A stretch of 64,000 nt of DNA from Paenibacillus lactis. GTDB taxonomy: Bacteria > Bacillota > Bacilli > Paenibacillales > Paenibacillaceae. Position numbers and translations under genes: made by a program. The stretch's first letter is position 1. Each line of letters opens with the position of its first letter. The DNA lies in the NCBI RefSeq assembly GCF_017873605.1, contig NZ_JAGGKI010000015.1, positions 62,001-126,000 of the forward strand. The letters run 5' to 3'. Below, in pieces: positions 24,778 through 31,609 of this stretch. Under the pieces are notes generated by a model. The model was given only the letters and a program-made list of their open reading frames with translations. It did no database searches and was not told the DNA's origin.

Positions 24778-25335
24778 TTAAGGATACATGGCATTAGCAC
24801 CGTTAATGTCATCTTGTAGTGGTTTAGTATCGGTATAAAGTCCTGTTGCCCACATCACTGTTGGGGAAACCGTAGAGTGCCCTAGACCGATAAAGTGTCC
24901 GATTTCATGCAGTGCGGTATTAATCTGCAAATTCGTTTTGTTTAGCGGTCCGGAGTAATTATAGAACCACAAGTTGTTTAGACCTGCATCGCCGCTGCTA
25001 GCTTCTGAGGTAAAAGGTTTACAGTATAGATGGGCTCTACCCATATTCGATCCTTCTTCGTTATATATGCCGAAAATATTTGCAGTAAGTAAAGAATAAT
25101 CATGTGACAGACCAACTTTGGTTGGTGTATCATTCCACCCAACGACAGCAGTGGCAAAAATGTTTCTGTAATCACTTGGCGTGTCCCCGATAAATTTATA
25201 TTTAATGCTTCCGGGAGAACTCCATTTGCCGCACATGTTGTCTTTGTTGTTGTAAGCAAAAGCATAAGAACCTAACGTAAAAGATAGAACGATTAGGAAA
25301 ACTAAGGCGTGCATTACTTTTGATTTAGTATTCAC
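24778..25335 (-). CDS. Secreted matrixin-like zinc metalloprotease
   Basis: A 185-aa exported peptidase. The signal peptide core is MHALVFLIVLSFTLGSYAFA. The zinc site HEIGHFIGLGH (H143, E144, H147, H153) is the metzincin HExxHxxGxxH motif, followed by a Met-turn candidate (TVMWATG, M161). The small size and the LQINTALHEIGH lead-in fit matrixin/M10-like or related M12 enzymes. The GTG at 25335 is chosen because GGGAGG lies just upstream; the ATG at 25350 would overlap that RBS. No propeptide is obvious. The substrate is unknown. It is paired with the downstream hypothetical gene at 24170. Confidence 0.85.
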   Translation of the reverse strand: MNTKSKVMHALVFLIVLSFTLGSYAFAYNNKDNMCGKWSSPGSIKYKFIGDTPSDYRNIFATAVVGWNDTPTKVGLSHDYSLLTANIFGIYNEEGSNMGRAHLYCKPFTSEASSGDAGLNNLWFYNYSGPLNKTNLQINTALHEIGHFIGLGHSTVSPTVMWATGLYTDTKPLQDDINGANAMYP

Positions 25336-25711
25336 CGGATTTCCTCCCATCTGTTTAATTTTTGCGGATTCTAGGGCTGATGCTTTTGTTATCCTCCTTT
25401 CTTAACCCAGCGTATCACTGAAGAATCCGCTTAATGAAAACAGCAGAACCAAATGTTTCTGGGTTATGCTATTTCCCCGTGCAATATAAAACGCTTTCTT
25501 TGGAAAAAGGTTACGGTAATATTTCTCTAAAAAATGGGAAAAACCAATGGACCTGAGCCAGGAGATGCTCATAGAAGCATTGGGATCAGGTAAATGCATG
25601 TGTTCTGAACATCAAAATGACAAAGACCCCGAAAAGGGGTCTTTGTCTTAGAGCTCGAATATGATATATGACTGTCCAACTTCTAAAACAAAAAAAGGAG
25701 ATGGCGTTCAT
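25336..25711. other. AT-rich intergenic region with a perfect inverted repeat
   Basis: GACAAAGACCCC (25619-25630) pairs perfectly with GGGGTCTTTGTC (25636-25647) around a 5-base loop. No long U-tract follows on either strand, so terminator function is uncertain. A 65-codon minus-strand ORF (25402-25599) has no ribosome-binding site and no recognisable features, and I do not count it as a gene. Confidence 0.45.
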
Positions 25712-26269
25712 ATGAATAAATTCATGATGAAGCTTGCGGAGTGGATAAGTAATCCTAAACATGGGTTCACCGCTGCTTATGAAGGGGAACATTTCGTTTT
25801 TGGAGCGCGCCGCCCTGGATTTCCCTTCGCGCGTGTTTCCTCCGTGCTATTGCAAAGGTGGATTGCATTTATGCGGATACAAGGCATAATACGCGTCATT
25901 TGTTTATTACCCCCACGTCAATTAGCCGCTTATGAGGATCTGCTTCGAAGTTACCACCAGGAGTTTGGTAAAGATAATGTGCTTTGGGTTCCCGTTGAAG
26001 ATTTCCAGCTGGTAGAAGAGGACCAACTTATTTATCGTATTTTACCATTTTTAGCGGAGTCAGAGCGGCTGCAAGCGAAAACGGTCGTTCACTGCTCAGG
26101 TGGAGTAGGCCGGACAGGTCATGTTCTTGCTGCCTGGCTCGTAAGCTGTCGAGGAATGTCCAACGAGGAGGCGATTACGGCAGTAAAAAGACAAGGCAGA
26201 AATGCACGTGAATCAAGAGACAAAAGGTTGGATGAGCTGCTTAATCGATGCAGGGATGCCTTTTCCTAA
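25712..26269 (+). CDS. PTP/dual-specificity-like protein phosphatase
   Basis: A 185-aa cysteine-dependent phosphatase. The P-loop HCSGGVGRTG (H127, C128, R134) is the HCx5R catalytic signature, and D97 in VPVEDF is a candidate general acid at the expected distance before it. The C-terminal helix region (MSNEEAITAVKRQGRNARES) matches the DSP/PTP family. It likely removes phosphate from Tyr or Ser/Thr of a protein, or from a small phospho-compound. The ATG at 25712 follows AAAGGAG; the upstream in-frame start at 25661 has no RBS. It is a single gene with no partner kinase nearby. Confidence 0.85.
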   Translation: MNKFMMKLAEWISNPKHGFTAAYEGEHFVFGARRPGFPFARVSSVLLQRWIAFMRIQGIIRVICLLPPRQLAAYEDLLRSYHQEFGKDNVLWVPVEDFQLVEEDQLIYRILPFLAESERLQAKTVVHCSGGVGRTGHVLAAWLVSCRGMSNEEAITAVKRQGRNARESRDKRLDELLNRCRDAFS

Positions 26270-26411
26270 CGAGGGTAAACGAAACTTAAAAACATCACCA
26301 TACAATCGTTGAAAAGATGTAAGGTGACAACCATACATTTATTGAGGGGAAAGGATGATTGTATTCCTCAAAAATAATTGTTAATATAAGAACATAATGA
26401 TGAGAGGACTG

Positions 26412-26456
26412 ATGGATGGACGATGGTTAACTAATCTATATTTTTATTTGAGTTGA
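26412..26456 (+). CDS. Candidate leader peptide 1 of the ABC-F gene (MDGRWLTNLYFYLS)
   Basis: Fourteen codons, with a possible five-codon in-frame extension to an ATG at 26397. A GAGAGGA sequence lies only 3 bases before the 26412 ATG, so the exact start is unsure. Its codons overlap the segment CTATATTTT (26436-26444), which can pair with AAAATATAG downstream. When a stalled ribosome blocks that pairing, the freed GGGTTAG could pair with CTAATCC, the 5' strand of the terminator at 26566-26597. The pairing is seen directly; translation is inferred. Confidence 0.4.
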   Translation: MDGRWLTNLYFYLS

Positions 26457-26565
26457 ATAACTTCCAAATACAAAATATAGGGTTAGTCTATCCATTTCTA
26501 TAAATCAGTGTACATGTCATGAATGTAATGGCAAACTACAAACTTATTTATGAAAATTAACGGCT

Positions 26566-26597
26566 AATCCTTCCATATCCATTTGGGAGGATTTTTT
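26566..26597 (+). terminator. Intrinsic terminator (attenuator) inside the ABC-F leader
   Basis: AATCCTTCC (26566-26574) pairs with GGGAGGATT (26585-26593, one G-U), and T6 follows. It lies between candidate uORF1 and uORF2, so read-through is needed to express the ABC-F gene from an upstream promoter. Confidence 0.7.
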
Positions 26598-26656
26598 ATT
26601 CTCTCATAGGGTGAGCTGTGATGTTTTTAAAATCTAAATATAAAGGGGAGAGAGAA

Positions 26657-26710
26657 ATGAGTAGTTCGGACACGATCGTTACGCATGTAATACTCCGTAT
26701 AAGTCGTTAA
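26657..26710 (+). CDS. Leader peptide 2 of the ABC-F gene (MSSSDTIVTHVILRISR)
   Basis: A 17-codon ORF with a good AAGGGGAG ribosome-binding site (26643-26650) and a TAA stop. Its last six codons form the 5' strand of a 14-bp hairpin, TACTCCGTATAAGT (26691-26704) with ACTTATGCGGAGTA (26721-26734). A ribosome paused near the end would open this hairpin. It ends 91 bases before the ABC-F start. This is the best supported of the uORFs in this leader. Confidence 0.65.
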   Translation: MSSSDTIVTHVILRISR

Positions 26711-26789
26711 TATCCATCAAACTTATGCGGAGTATGAAAATAGATGGATTTACCGACTTTGTATACAGAAAGAAGTGCGATATACAAAG
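26691..26789 (+). promoter_or_regulatory. Translation-attenuation hairpins before the ABC-F start
   Basis: Three pairings are visible: 26691-26704 with 26721-26734 (14 bp, one G-U); ATCCATC (26712-26718) with GATGGAT (26743-26749), mutually exclusive with the first; and CTTTGTATA (26757-26765) with TATACAAAG (26781-26789), which captures the first bases of the AAAGGAGG ribosome-binding site (26786-26793). Confidence 0.6.
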
Positions 26790-26801
26790 GAGGAATTTTT
26801 C

Positions 26802-28280
26802 ATGTCAATGATAAAAGTTCAAGACTTAACGTTTTCTTATCCAGGCAGCTTTGACCATATTTTCGAAGGGGTAAACTTTCAAATCGATACCAATTGGAAG
26901 CTTGGCTTTATTGGAAGAAATGGGCGGGGCAAAACAACGTTCTTTCAGCTGTTATTAGGGAAGTATGAGTATAGCGGGAACATCCTTTCTTCGGTCGAAT
27001 TTAATTATTTTCCTTATCCCGTTTCGGATCCTAACAAGTTAACTTATGAAGTTCTTGAAGAAATTTGTCCCCAAGCAGAGGATTGGGAGTTTCTTCGTGA
27101 AATATCCTATCTGAAAGTGGATGCCGAGGTCATGTACCGACCGTTCAAAACCTTATCCAATGGAGAACAAACCAAGGTATTGCTGGCGGGACTATTTTTG
27201 AATGAAGGCCAATTTTTATTGATTGATGAGCCAACGAATCATTTAGACACCGATGGACGAAAGGTTGTCTCTGATTATTTAAGGAAGAAAAAAGGGTTTA
27301 TTCTAATCTCGCACGATCGAAGCTTCTTAGACGGATGCGTTGACCACATCTTGTCGATCAATCGAGCGAATATCGAGGTTCAAAGCGGCAACTATTCTTC
27401 ATGGAAGTTAAATTTTGATAGGCAGCAGGAACACGAAGAGGTAATCAATCAGCGTCTGCAAAAGGACATCGGGCGGTTAAAGGAGTCTTCGAAGCGTTCA
27501 GCAAATTGGTCTAACCAAGTGGAAGCCTCCAAAAACGGGACAACGAATTCGGGTTCTAAACTCGACAAGGGTTTTGTAGGCCATAAAGCGGCGAAGATGA
27601 TGAAGAGGGCAAAGAGCATTGAGTCAAGGCAGCAAAAGGCGATTGAGGAAAAGTCCAAGCTGCTAAAAAATGTGGAGAAAACCGAGCCGTTAAAATTAGA
27701 ACCATTGGAATTTCAGTCAAAAGAATTGATCGTTTTGGCTGACTTGTCAGTGATGTACGATGATCAAATCGTCAATAAACCCGTTAGCTTCACGGTTGAA
27801 CAAGGTGATCGCATCATACTTGATGGAAAGAATGGAAGCGGCAAAAGCAGTATCCTCAAACTAATATTGGGGAATGAGATACAGCATACAGGCTCAATCA
27901 AACGGGGGTCTGGACTTATCATTTCCTATGTCGAACAGGATACTTCTCATCTAAAGGGGCAGTTATCGGACTTTATAGAAGAACATGAGATTGATGAATC
28001 CTTGTTTAAATCCATCTTACGCAAGATGGACTTTGACCGAATCCAATTTGAGAAGGATATCTCCCATTATTCCGGCGGGCAGAAGAAAAAGCTTCTTATA
28101 GCCAAAAGTTTGTGTGAACGGGCTCATGTCTACATTTGGGATGAACCGTTAAATTTTATTGATCTGTATTCGCGCATGCAGCTTGAAGAACTAATTCAAC
28201 AATTTAATCCCACCATGATTATGGTGGAGCATGATCAGGCATTTCAACAATCAGTTGCAACCAAAATGATATCTGTGTAG
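26802..28280 (+). CDS. ABC-F ribosome-protection protein, Lsa type
   Basis: A 492-aa soluble protein with two ATPase domains and no membrane segment. NBD1 has GRNGRGKTT (Walker A), LSNGEQTKVLLAGL (signature) and LLIDEPTNHLD (Walker B). NBD2 has GKNGSGKSS, YSGGQKKKLL and WDEPLNFIDLYSR. A lysine-rich helical interdomain linker (about 200-305) would reach the peptidyl-transferase centre. TNWKLGFIGRNGRGKTT and the WDEPLN(F/Y)(I/L)D form are typical of Lsa proteins, which displace lincosamides, streptogramin A and pleuromutilins from the ribosome. The ATG at 26802 follows AAAGGAGG with 8-base spacing; an upstream in-frame start overlaps the RBS. Expression is probably induced through the leader. 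The exact drug range cannot be read from sequence. Confidence 0.92.
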   Translation: MSMIKVQDLTFSYPGSFDHIFEGVNFQIDTNWKLGFIGRNGRGKTTFFQLLLGKYEYSGNILSSVEFNYFPYPVSDPNKLTYEVLEEICPQAEDWEFLREISYLKVDAEVMYRPFKTLSNGEQTKVLLAGLFLNEGQFLLIDEPTNHLDTDGRKVVSDYLRKKKGFILISHDRSFLDGCVDHILSINRANIEVQSGNYSSWKLNFDRQQEHEEVINQRLQKDIGRLKESSKRSANWSNQVEASKNGTTNSGSKLDKGFVGHKAAKMMKRAKSIESRQQKAIEEKSKLLKNVEKTEPLKLEPLEFQSKELIVLADLSVMYDDQIVNKPVSFTVEQGDRIILDGKNGSGKSSILKLILGNEIQHTGSIKRGSGLIISYVEQDTSHLKGQLSDFIEEHEIDESLFKSILRKMDFDRIQFEKDISHYSGGQKKKLLIAKSLCERAHVYIWDEPLNFIDLYSRMQLEELIQQFNPTMIMVEHDQAFQQSVATKMISV

Positions 28281-28297
28281 TTGAATACGAAGAATGG

Positions 28298-28347
28298 AAG
28301 GACATTACATGTTTAGCGACAACTATGTAATGTCCTTTTTCGTTTTT
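28298..28347 (+). terminator. Rho-independent terminator of the ABC-F gene
   Basis: AAGGACATTACAT (28298-28310) pairs with ATGTAATGTCCTT (28325-28337), followed by TTTCGTTTTT. Confidence 0.9.
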
Positions 28348-28499
28348 CAATGTTCCAGGCGGGGGAATCATTCCACCCACAACTTTTTCCATCGGCCCCC
28401 TAAACAGTATCACTTTTTGACATGATTAAAAGTTATTATAAAGTCAACAAAAGCGATAAGACAATTCAAGCGAAGCTAAAGAAAAGGAAGGGATTAAAA

Positions 28500-28979
28500 A
28501 TGGCAAACTACAGTATTGCGGAAAAGGACAGCTTTATCGTAGTAGGGATCGGAACCGAGCTTCAAAGCGATTATACGGATTATGCCGGTATCAACAAGGA
28601 AAAGGCAGATTTCTGGGAGGAAGTACAGCAGGACGGAAGGCTGGATGCATTAAAGGCGGCAGCCGCGAATGAATACTTGTTTGCCGTGAACGAAGCGGTG
28701 AATAACAAGATGATGTATTATGCTGGCGTCATGACCGATGAAGCTCTACCCGAAGCAACCCGGGTCATTCAATTTCCTAAAGGGGAATATCTCGTTGTAA
28801 AAGGGGAAGGGAAGACGGCAGATGAGTTGAATCATATGCTAACTGGCATTGCTTTCGGGCAAGTCTTGCCGGAGGCAAAGGATATCGCCTATGTTGGCGG
28901 ACCGAACGCCACGGTTGAGATGGGGGAGCGAAACGGATTGGTATTTGGTGAAATGTGGATTCCTGTTGTTAGGAAGTAA
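28500..28979 (+). CDS. GyrI-like / AraC-effector-binding-domain protein
   Basis: A 159-aa stand-alone effector-binding (GyrI-like) domain with the SHS2-type pattern: an N-terminal strand FIVVGIGTELQ, a W-containing helix (FWEEVQQDGRLD), a strand YYAGVMTDE, then FPKGEYLVVKGEG and a C-terminal GLVFGEMWIPV. Such domains bind hydrophobic drugs or act as sensors detached from an HTH. The ATG at 28500 follows AAAGGAAGGG; the longer in-frame ORF from 28422 is unsupported. Its neighbour, a ribosome-protection gene, makes a drug-related role plausible but not shown. It is followed by a tandem repeat block. Confidence 0.82.
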   Translation: MANYSIAEKDSFIVVGIGTELQSDYTDYAGINKEKADFWEEVQQDGRLDALKAAAANEYLFAVNEAVNNKMMYYAGVMTDEALPEATRVIQFPKGEYLVVKGEGKTADELNHMLTGIAFGQVLPEAKDIAYVGGPNATVEMGERNGLVFGEMWIPVVRK

Positions 28980-28980
28980 T

Positions 28981-29226
28981 GCTTTCGATGCGAGTTTTGC
29001 TCGAAGTCGGTTCAAAGAAGTGCCTCACACAAAACTAAGTCTACGCTTTCGATGCGAGTTTTGCTCGAAGTAGTTCGAAGTAGTAACGCTCACAAAACTA
29101 AGTTTACGCTTTCGATGCGAGTTTTGCTCGAAGTCGATTCAAGAAGTACCTCACACAAAACTAAGTCTACGCTTTCGATGCGAGTTTTGCTCGAAGTAGT
29201 TCGAAGTAGTAACACTCACAAAACTT
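28981..29226 (+). repeat. Four-copy 63-bp tandem repeat in an A-B-A-B arrangement
   Basis: Copies start at 28981, 29045, 29108 and 29171. Each begins GCTTTCGATGCGAG followed by TTTTGCTCGAAGT, where CGAG/CTCG can form a small hairpin, and ends CACAAAACT. Copies 1 and 3 share one middle part (CGGTTCAA/CGATTCAA type), and copies 2 and 4 share another (AGTTCGAAGTAGTAAC). So the unit duplicated last was a 126-bp dimer. It ends 16 bases before the next gene's start. Confidence 0.85.
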
Positions 29227-29241
29227 TGAGGAGAGATGAAC

Positions 29242-29727
29242 ATGTCCCATATCGTTGATTTCAAAAATGTATCCACCGCCGGTTTAGAATCTTCACCCGT
29301 AGCCGAAGCACTCGCTGGTTTACGAGCCAATGAAGCCCGTTATTTTATGAACAAATATAAGCATGAATTTACGGTTGTACCCGCCAGCGAGAGCCAAGAG
29401 GCCCTGGATTACGTGAACCGCATTTTGAAAAAGGAACGTGATATAGAGATTGCGGCCAAACCATTGGAAACATCGCGGTTCCAAGTGGAAAATATCCAAT
29501 TTACCTATGTTTTTTATGAGGATGGGCTTGCGCTCAATGTCATGTATACGGTTGATGATCCTAAGAAGCGTGCCGTTGGTTTTAAGCTTTCTGAGGGGAT
29601 GGAGGTACCCGAGGAGCTGGAAGGGAAGTTTAAATTTGCAAGGCAAAAATCAAAATTAGCTGGTACGATTCGTGGCTCGTTTTTTGTAATCAAGAGAGAA
29701 TATAGCTATGAGGAGGAATCGAAATGA
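29242..29727 (+). CDS. Conserved hypothetical protein coupled to a DoxX gene
   Basis: A 161-aa soluble protein that I cannot assign. It has no signal peptide or membrane segment. A helical N-terminal third (VAEALAGLRANEARYFMNKY) is followed by a beta-rich part (FQVENIQFTYVFYEDGLALNVMYTV), and it ends with charged residues. The ATG at 29242 has GAGGAG 7 bases upstream, provided by the edge of the tandem repeat block; the ATG at 29236 is too close to it. The stop overlaps the next start by 4 bases (ATGA), so it is translated together with the DoxX-like protein. Confidence 0.7.
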   Translation: MSHIVDFKNVSTAGLESSPVAEALAGLRANEARYFMNKYKHEFTVVPASESQEALDYVNRILKKERDIEIAAKPLETSRFQVENIQFTYVFYEDGLALNVMYTVDDPKKRAVGFKLSEGMEVPEELEGKFKFARQKSKLAGTIRGSFFVIKREYSYEEESK

Positions 29728-30149
29728 GTAAGCTGATCAGTGCGGAAACAACAATGAAAGGTAATACCCAACCCCGTGGAAGGAAGGTTGCTTATTGGTC
29801 GGTCACCATCCTACTCGCAGCAGCTATTACGTTAAGTGGTATCGGCCAGCTGATGCAATTAGGAGGAAATGTCGAATTAGTGACGAAGCTGGGGTACCCA
29901 TTATACGTAATGACCATTCTCGGGATTTGGAAAGTGCTTGGAGCGATTGCGCTCGTCGTGCCAGGTTTACCGCGACTTAAAGAATGGGCTCATGCCGGTA
30001 TCTTCTTTTTAATGACGGGTGCGGCATTATCGCATGCATTTGCCAACGACTATGGGGATTACGGGTTTAATTTTATCCTCCCCCTTGCCTATGCTGCATT
30101 AAATATCTGCTCGTGGGCGCTGCAGCCATCGAAGAGCCGCTTATCTTAA
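29724..30149 (+). CDS. DoxX-like membrane protein
   Basis: A 141-aa protein with four hydrophobic segments and the DoxX pattern: SGIGQLMQL in helix 1, LGYPLYVMTILGIWKVLGAIAL, then GLPRLKEWAHAGIFF, and a final helix near LAYAALNICSWAL. DoxX/DoxD-like proteins act in membrane redox or are uncharacterised; this short class has no defined reaction. Translation is coupled to the upstream hypothetical gene. A weak hairpin (30273-30293) lies downstream. Confidence 0.85.
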   Translation: MSKLISAETTMKGNTQPRGRKVAYWSVTILLAAAITLSGIGQLMQLGGNVELVTKLGYPLYVMTILGIWKVLGAIALVVPGLPRLKEWAHAGIFFLMTGAALSHAFANDYGDYGFNFILPLAYAALNICSWALQPSKSRLS

Positions 30150-30741
30150 AGGATGGTAAATATCACGGACGGCTACCCCTTCGTATCACCAATAGATTTT
30201 CAAATCCAAGAAAATCTATTGGTGAAGGGGGGGATATCAGAACAAAACTACGACAATAAGATATGACAGCAGAGCCGCATAACTGCGGCTTTTATGGGTT
30301 TAAGCAGCCAAGTTTTTGATCGAACTCATTAGCCAGCGGGTAGGTATATTCATTTAATCCGGTAACGGACATCTCCTAGTCGGAGACTAACTTTCCGTCA
30401 TGGGTCTTGGACCTGTTCGCTAAGGACGTCAAAGGTTAGGCCATCAATGTTCGAGTGGCCACTTTCAAGTTGTCTTCAGTAATAGCCTAAGTGCTAATGG
30501 ATTGGAGTAGTCTTTTAAGAAGGTATAAACGTTTTGCTTTCCTGTGCAAAAACAGAGCGATATCAAATTTGAATCGGTCTGTTTTTATACCATTACCCGG
30601 GAAATTGAGGAAGAAGATCACAATCTTCGAGTCGGACTGCCGGTTCATGTCGAAAAAGTGATGGGTTAGGGGAAGGGCAAAAGACTTCTAGTGCTGCATT
30701 TTTGTCTGCAACCAACGTTTGTGAAGCTCCATGCTTCAGGG
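30150..30741. other. Non-coding stretch with a long palindrome and decayed coding fragments
   Basis: TCACCAATAGATTTTC (30186-30201) pairs perfectly with its complement at 30210-30225 around an 8-base loop. AGCCGCA/TGCGGCT (30273-30290) with TTT is a weak terminator. Two stretches read like the ends of lost genes: 30292-30372 on the minus strand and 30529-30669 on the plus strand. No intact gene is present. Confidence 0.45.
30529..30669 (+). pseudogene. Possible gene remnant (C-terminal coding fragment)
   Basis: An open stretch with no start codon reads TFCFPVQKQSDIKFESVCFY, continues TITREIEEEDHNLRVGLPV and ends HVEKVMG-stop. Its residue composition is protein-like and unlike the surrounding sequence, but there is no RBS and no recognised family. 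I read it as a truncated C-terminus. It could also be chance. Confidence 0.3.
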
Positions 30742-30831
30742 TCAATATGATTCTACGAAGAAGTAACTGATTATACTCAGCAGGTACAATGCAATAATGA
30801 TGCAGATAACGATCAGGGTTGATTTTTTCAT
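30742..30831 (-). CDS. Small single-helix membrane protein (29 aa)
   Basis: An intact short gene: AAGGAG (30840-30845 on the minus strand), 8 bases, then ATG and 29 codons to TGA. The peptide starts MKKSTLIVICIIIALYLLSI and ends in SYFFVESY: a basic N-terminus, one transmembrane helix, and a short aromatic tail outside. Such peptides are common in Bacillales, but this one matches no family I know. The good RBS and typical topology argue that it is real. It stands alone in a gene-poor stretch. Confidence 0.55.
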   Translation of the reverse strand: MKKSTLIVICIIIALYLLSIISYFFVESY

Positions 30832-31560
30832 AGGGGATTCTCCTTGGCAGGTATTAATAAAAAGAGACTGGCCGAGCTGATGCCTCCACAATATTGCCTA
30901 CTCTCGCACTTTTATCGAGAGCTAGGGAAGGAATCAGTGCAGTATTTACAGAGCATTTCAGCAAACTCCAATGGAACAGCCCTCATGGAAATGAGCTACC
31001 ATGGAGCCGGCTATCTTCTGACAGAGTCGTCTCGCTATATGCGAGGCTAACCTGTATTTACACATGGAGAAGGTCCCACAAACATCCTTGCTGAAAAAAG
31101 TGCCTACTAATTATTGAGATGACTAACTTCTCAACGATTTTATTCCTCTTCCCCTATAGGAAGGGGGAGAGTAGCCTTTGCGTTCTTACGATCCATTGCT
31201 GGAAGTGGGGAAAGGGATTAGCACCTTCTGCGGGCAGAGCAACGCAGCAGTGCTCTCTCGGGATCCCTGAATAGCCTCGGCGCAGCAGGCGGAAAGTTGC
31301 AGGAGAAGCTTCAGCGGAGCAGGCGGAATGTTCCAGGAGAAGCGCAGCGTGCCCCTTTGTCTCCGGATTTCTACGATGGCTATAACTAGTTCAAGGAAAT
31401 CTGGGGACAAGAGGGATCGGAGGGAACATCCGCATGCGGAGCGATGCAATACTTTGAGAAACATCCGCATTAGTAACGGTGCAGTCGTGCAGAGCGATGC
31501 CTGCAAGGTAAAAGCATGCGAAGCAATGCTAACAACAATCCCCCTCCTAACCCCCAGCAC
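30832..31560. other. Gene-free stretch with repeat-like, hairpin-forming sequence
   Basis: No supported gene. A 68-codon plus-strand ORF (30844-31050) starts with TTG and lacks a ribosome-binding site. CTCTTCCCC/GGGGGAGAG (about 31144-31169) forms a hairpin. From about 31270 to 31510 the sequence is an imperfect inverted-repeat element (separate entry). Confidence 0.45.
31323..31433. repeat. Imperfect inverted-repeat element (MITE- or structured-RNA-like)
   Basis: GCGGAATGTTCC (31323-31334) is complementary to GGAACATCCGC (31423-31433). Inside it, CTTTGTCTCCGGATTTC (31345-31361) is complementary, with G-U pairs, to GAAATCTGGGGACAAG (31396-31411). It is flanked by further GCAGGAGAAGC / GCGGAGCRATGC-type motifs from about 31270 to 31510. 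From memory, similar GCGGAGCAGGCGGAA-type intergenic repeats occur in Paenibacillus. I see no ORF and no target-site duplication. Confidence 0.5.
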
Positions 31561-31594
31561 AAAAAAGACGACACCAGCAACAGCTAGTGTCGTC
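31561..31594 (-). terminator. Rho-independent terminator of the peptide ABC operon
   Basis: On the minus strand GACGACACTAGC (31583-31594) pairs with GCTGGTGTCGTC (31567-31578), followed by TTTTTT (31561-31566). Confidence 0.92.
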
Positions 31595-31609
31595 CTTCCC
31601 ACTTTAAAA

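Larger units (their letters stand above)
26270..26801 (+). promoter_or_regulatory. Regulatory leader of the Lsa-type ABC-F gene
   Basis: A 530-base region with no long ORF but dense signals: at least one and perhaps three short upstream ORFs (candidates at 26355-26384, 26397/26412-26456 and 26657-26710), an intrinsic terminator at 26566-26597, a 14-bp hairpin overlapping the last uORF, and a stem that partly pairs the ABC-F ribosome-binding site. The layout fits antibiotic-induced ribosome stalling that controls both transcription and translation, as known for vmlR, vga and lsa genes. Confidence 0.65.

Noticed and set aside
25402-25599. 65-codon minus-strand ORF upstream of the metalloprotease
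   Set aside because: No ribosome-binding site, no recognised features, and it ends in the promoter region of the metalloprotease operon.
25619-25647. Perfect GACAAAGACCCC inverted repeat as a terminator
   Set aside because: The stem is strong but neither strand has a proper U-run after it, so I list it only as an inverted repeat.
30844-31050. 68-codon plus-strand ORF starting with TTG
   Set aside because: No RBS; its start overlaps the RBS of the small minus-strand membrane peptide; no recognisable pattern.
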